Part shown: positions 63,617-64,000 of the stretch, piece after piece
Layout of the letters: every line of letters starts with the position of its first letter
How positions within the stretch are numbered: the first letter of the stretch is position 1
NCBI RefSeq assembly: GCF_021272205.1
Contig: NZ_JAJSDX010000002.1
Location: 62,001 to 126,000 of the forward strand
Origin: Pantoea sp. Mb-10
Lineage (GTDB): Bacteria; Pseudomonadota; Gammaproteobacteria; Enterobacterales; Enterobacteriaceae
DNA length: 64,000 nucleotides
Direction: 5' to 3'
Translations under genes and position numbers: made by a program
The notes under the pieces: generated by a model
Told to the model about the DNA's origin: nothing
Databases searched by the model: none
What the model saw: the letters and a program-made list of their open reading frames with translations, nothing else

Positions 63617-64000
63617 TTAATGCGGCAGCAAAAAGATCGTGGCCAGACCGAGAAAAATAAAGAAGCCGCCGGTATCGGTAAGGGCGGTGATCAGCACGCT
63701 GGAGCCCACCGCCGGATCCCGTTTCATTTTGGTCATTAATAGCGGAATCAGCACGCCCATCAGCGCGGCCAGCAGCAGATTCAGCAGCATAGCCAGCATC
63801 ATCACGCCGCCGAGTTGAAGATTGTCATACATCAGCCACGTCAGGGCGCCCATGATGCTGCCCCAGAACAAGCCGTTGATCAGCGCAACGCCGAGCTCAC
63901 GCAAAATCAAAAACGAAAAGTTACCCGGTTCAACCTGGTGCAGCGCCAGCGCGCGCACGATCATGGTGATGGTCTGGTTGCCGGTATTCCCCCCGATGCC
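63617..64000 (-). CDS. mgtE: Magnesium transporter MgtE-type, C-terminal part (cut by window edge)
   Basis: The last 127 codons are present and run off the window. They include the conserved pore segment GIGGNTGNQTITMIVRALAL and three membrane helices (INGLFWGSIMGALTWLMY; GVMMLAMLLNLLLAALMGVLIPLLM; ALTDTGGFFIFLGLATIFLLP) typical of MgtE Mg2+ channels. The cytosolic N and CBS domains lie outside. In E. coli this place holds other genes, so mgtE is accessory. Confidence 0.9.
   Translation of the reverse strand, partial: GIGGNTGNQTITMIVRALALHQVEPGNFSFLILRELGVALINGLFWGSIMGALTWLMYDNLQLGGVMMLAMLLNLLLAALMGVLIPLLMTKMKRDPAVGSSVLITALTDTGGFFIFLGLATIFLLPH

Overview
The window is a continuous stretch of chromosome from a gamma-proteobacterium of the order Enterobacterales. 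Gene order (srmB-trmN-nadB / rpoE-rseABC-lepA-lepB-rnc-era-recO-pdxJ-acpS / purL-glmY-glrK-qseG-glrR-glnB / hmp-glyA-hcaT-csiE / suhB-trmJ-iscR-iscS / sseB-sseA-ndk-rlmN-pilW-rodZ-ispG-hisS-yfgM-bamB-der / xseA-guaB-guaA) follows the Escherichia coli 55-58 min region with insertions and losses. Extras such as a PilW-like lipoprotein before rodZ, a membrane PQQ dehydrogenase, protealysin with its emfourin inhibitor and a KGG-repeat stress protein point to an Erwiniaceae-type organism (Pantoea/Erwinia and relatives); this is inference, not a species call. Coding density is high and I see no rRNA, tRNA, CRISPR array or insertion sequence.

Layout. 1-2.8 kb: start of srmB (partial), trmN, and nadB with a NadR-type box. 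3.1-5.9 kb: the sigma-E operon with its own sigma-E promoter and a leader reading frame overlapping the rpoE start. 6.1-12.5 kb: lepA-lepB-rnc-era-recO-pdxJ-acpS, with a double hairpin before rnc. 12.5-16.6 kb: yfhL ferredoxin, RpiR-type regulator, pgpC, tadA, mltF. 16.8-25.2 kb: PUR-box-controlled purL, then the GlmY small RNA with a sigma-54 promoter, three GlrR-type sites and an IHF site, followed by glrK-qseG-glrR-glnB, whose GlrR product is the expected activator of glmY. 25.2-30.6 kb: hmp (NsrR-type operator), glyA (PUR box), hcaT, csiE. 30.7-33.5 kb: accessory zevAB-like metal-transport pair with a Zur-like palindrome, and an unrecognised membrane protein.

33.6-40.3 kb holds the most unusual feature. 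suhB, trmJ, iscR and iscS are followed directly by pepB. The scaffold and chaperone genes normally between iscS and pepB (iscU, iscA, hscB, hscA, fdx, iscX) are absent, IscS lacks the family's C-terminal tail that contacts IscU, and three IscR type-1-like sites lie in exact 25-bp tandem before iscR. Several Fe-S proteins are encoded in the same window (IscR, RlmN, IspG, YfhL), so another assembly system, presumably SUF, should supply clusters, with IscS kept for sulfur delivery to tRNA and cofactors.

40.5-50.2 kb is conserved translation, envelope and isoprenoid housekeeping. 50.5-54.7 kb is an accessory block between der and xseA: PQQ dehydrogenase, KGG protein, emfourin and protealysin. 54.8-59.5 kb: xseA, guaB (PUR box) and guaA. 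59.7-64 kb: an atypical UPF1-like helicase fused to a PD-(D/E)xK-like nuclease domain (possible defence gene), a DUF3750 protein, a small DUF2158/YodC-like gene and the 3' part of an MgtE-type magnesium channel cut by the window edge.
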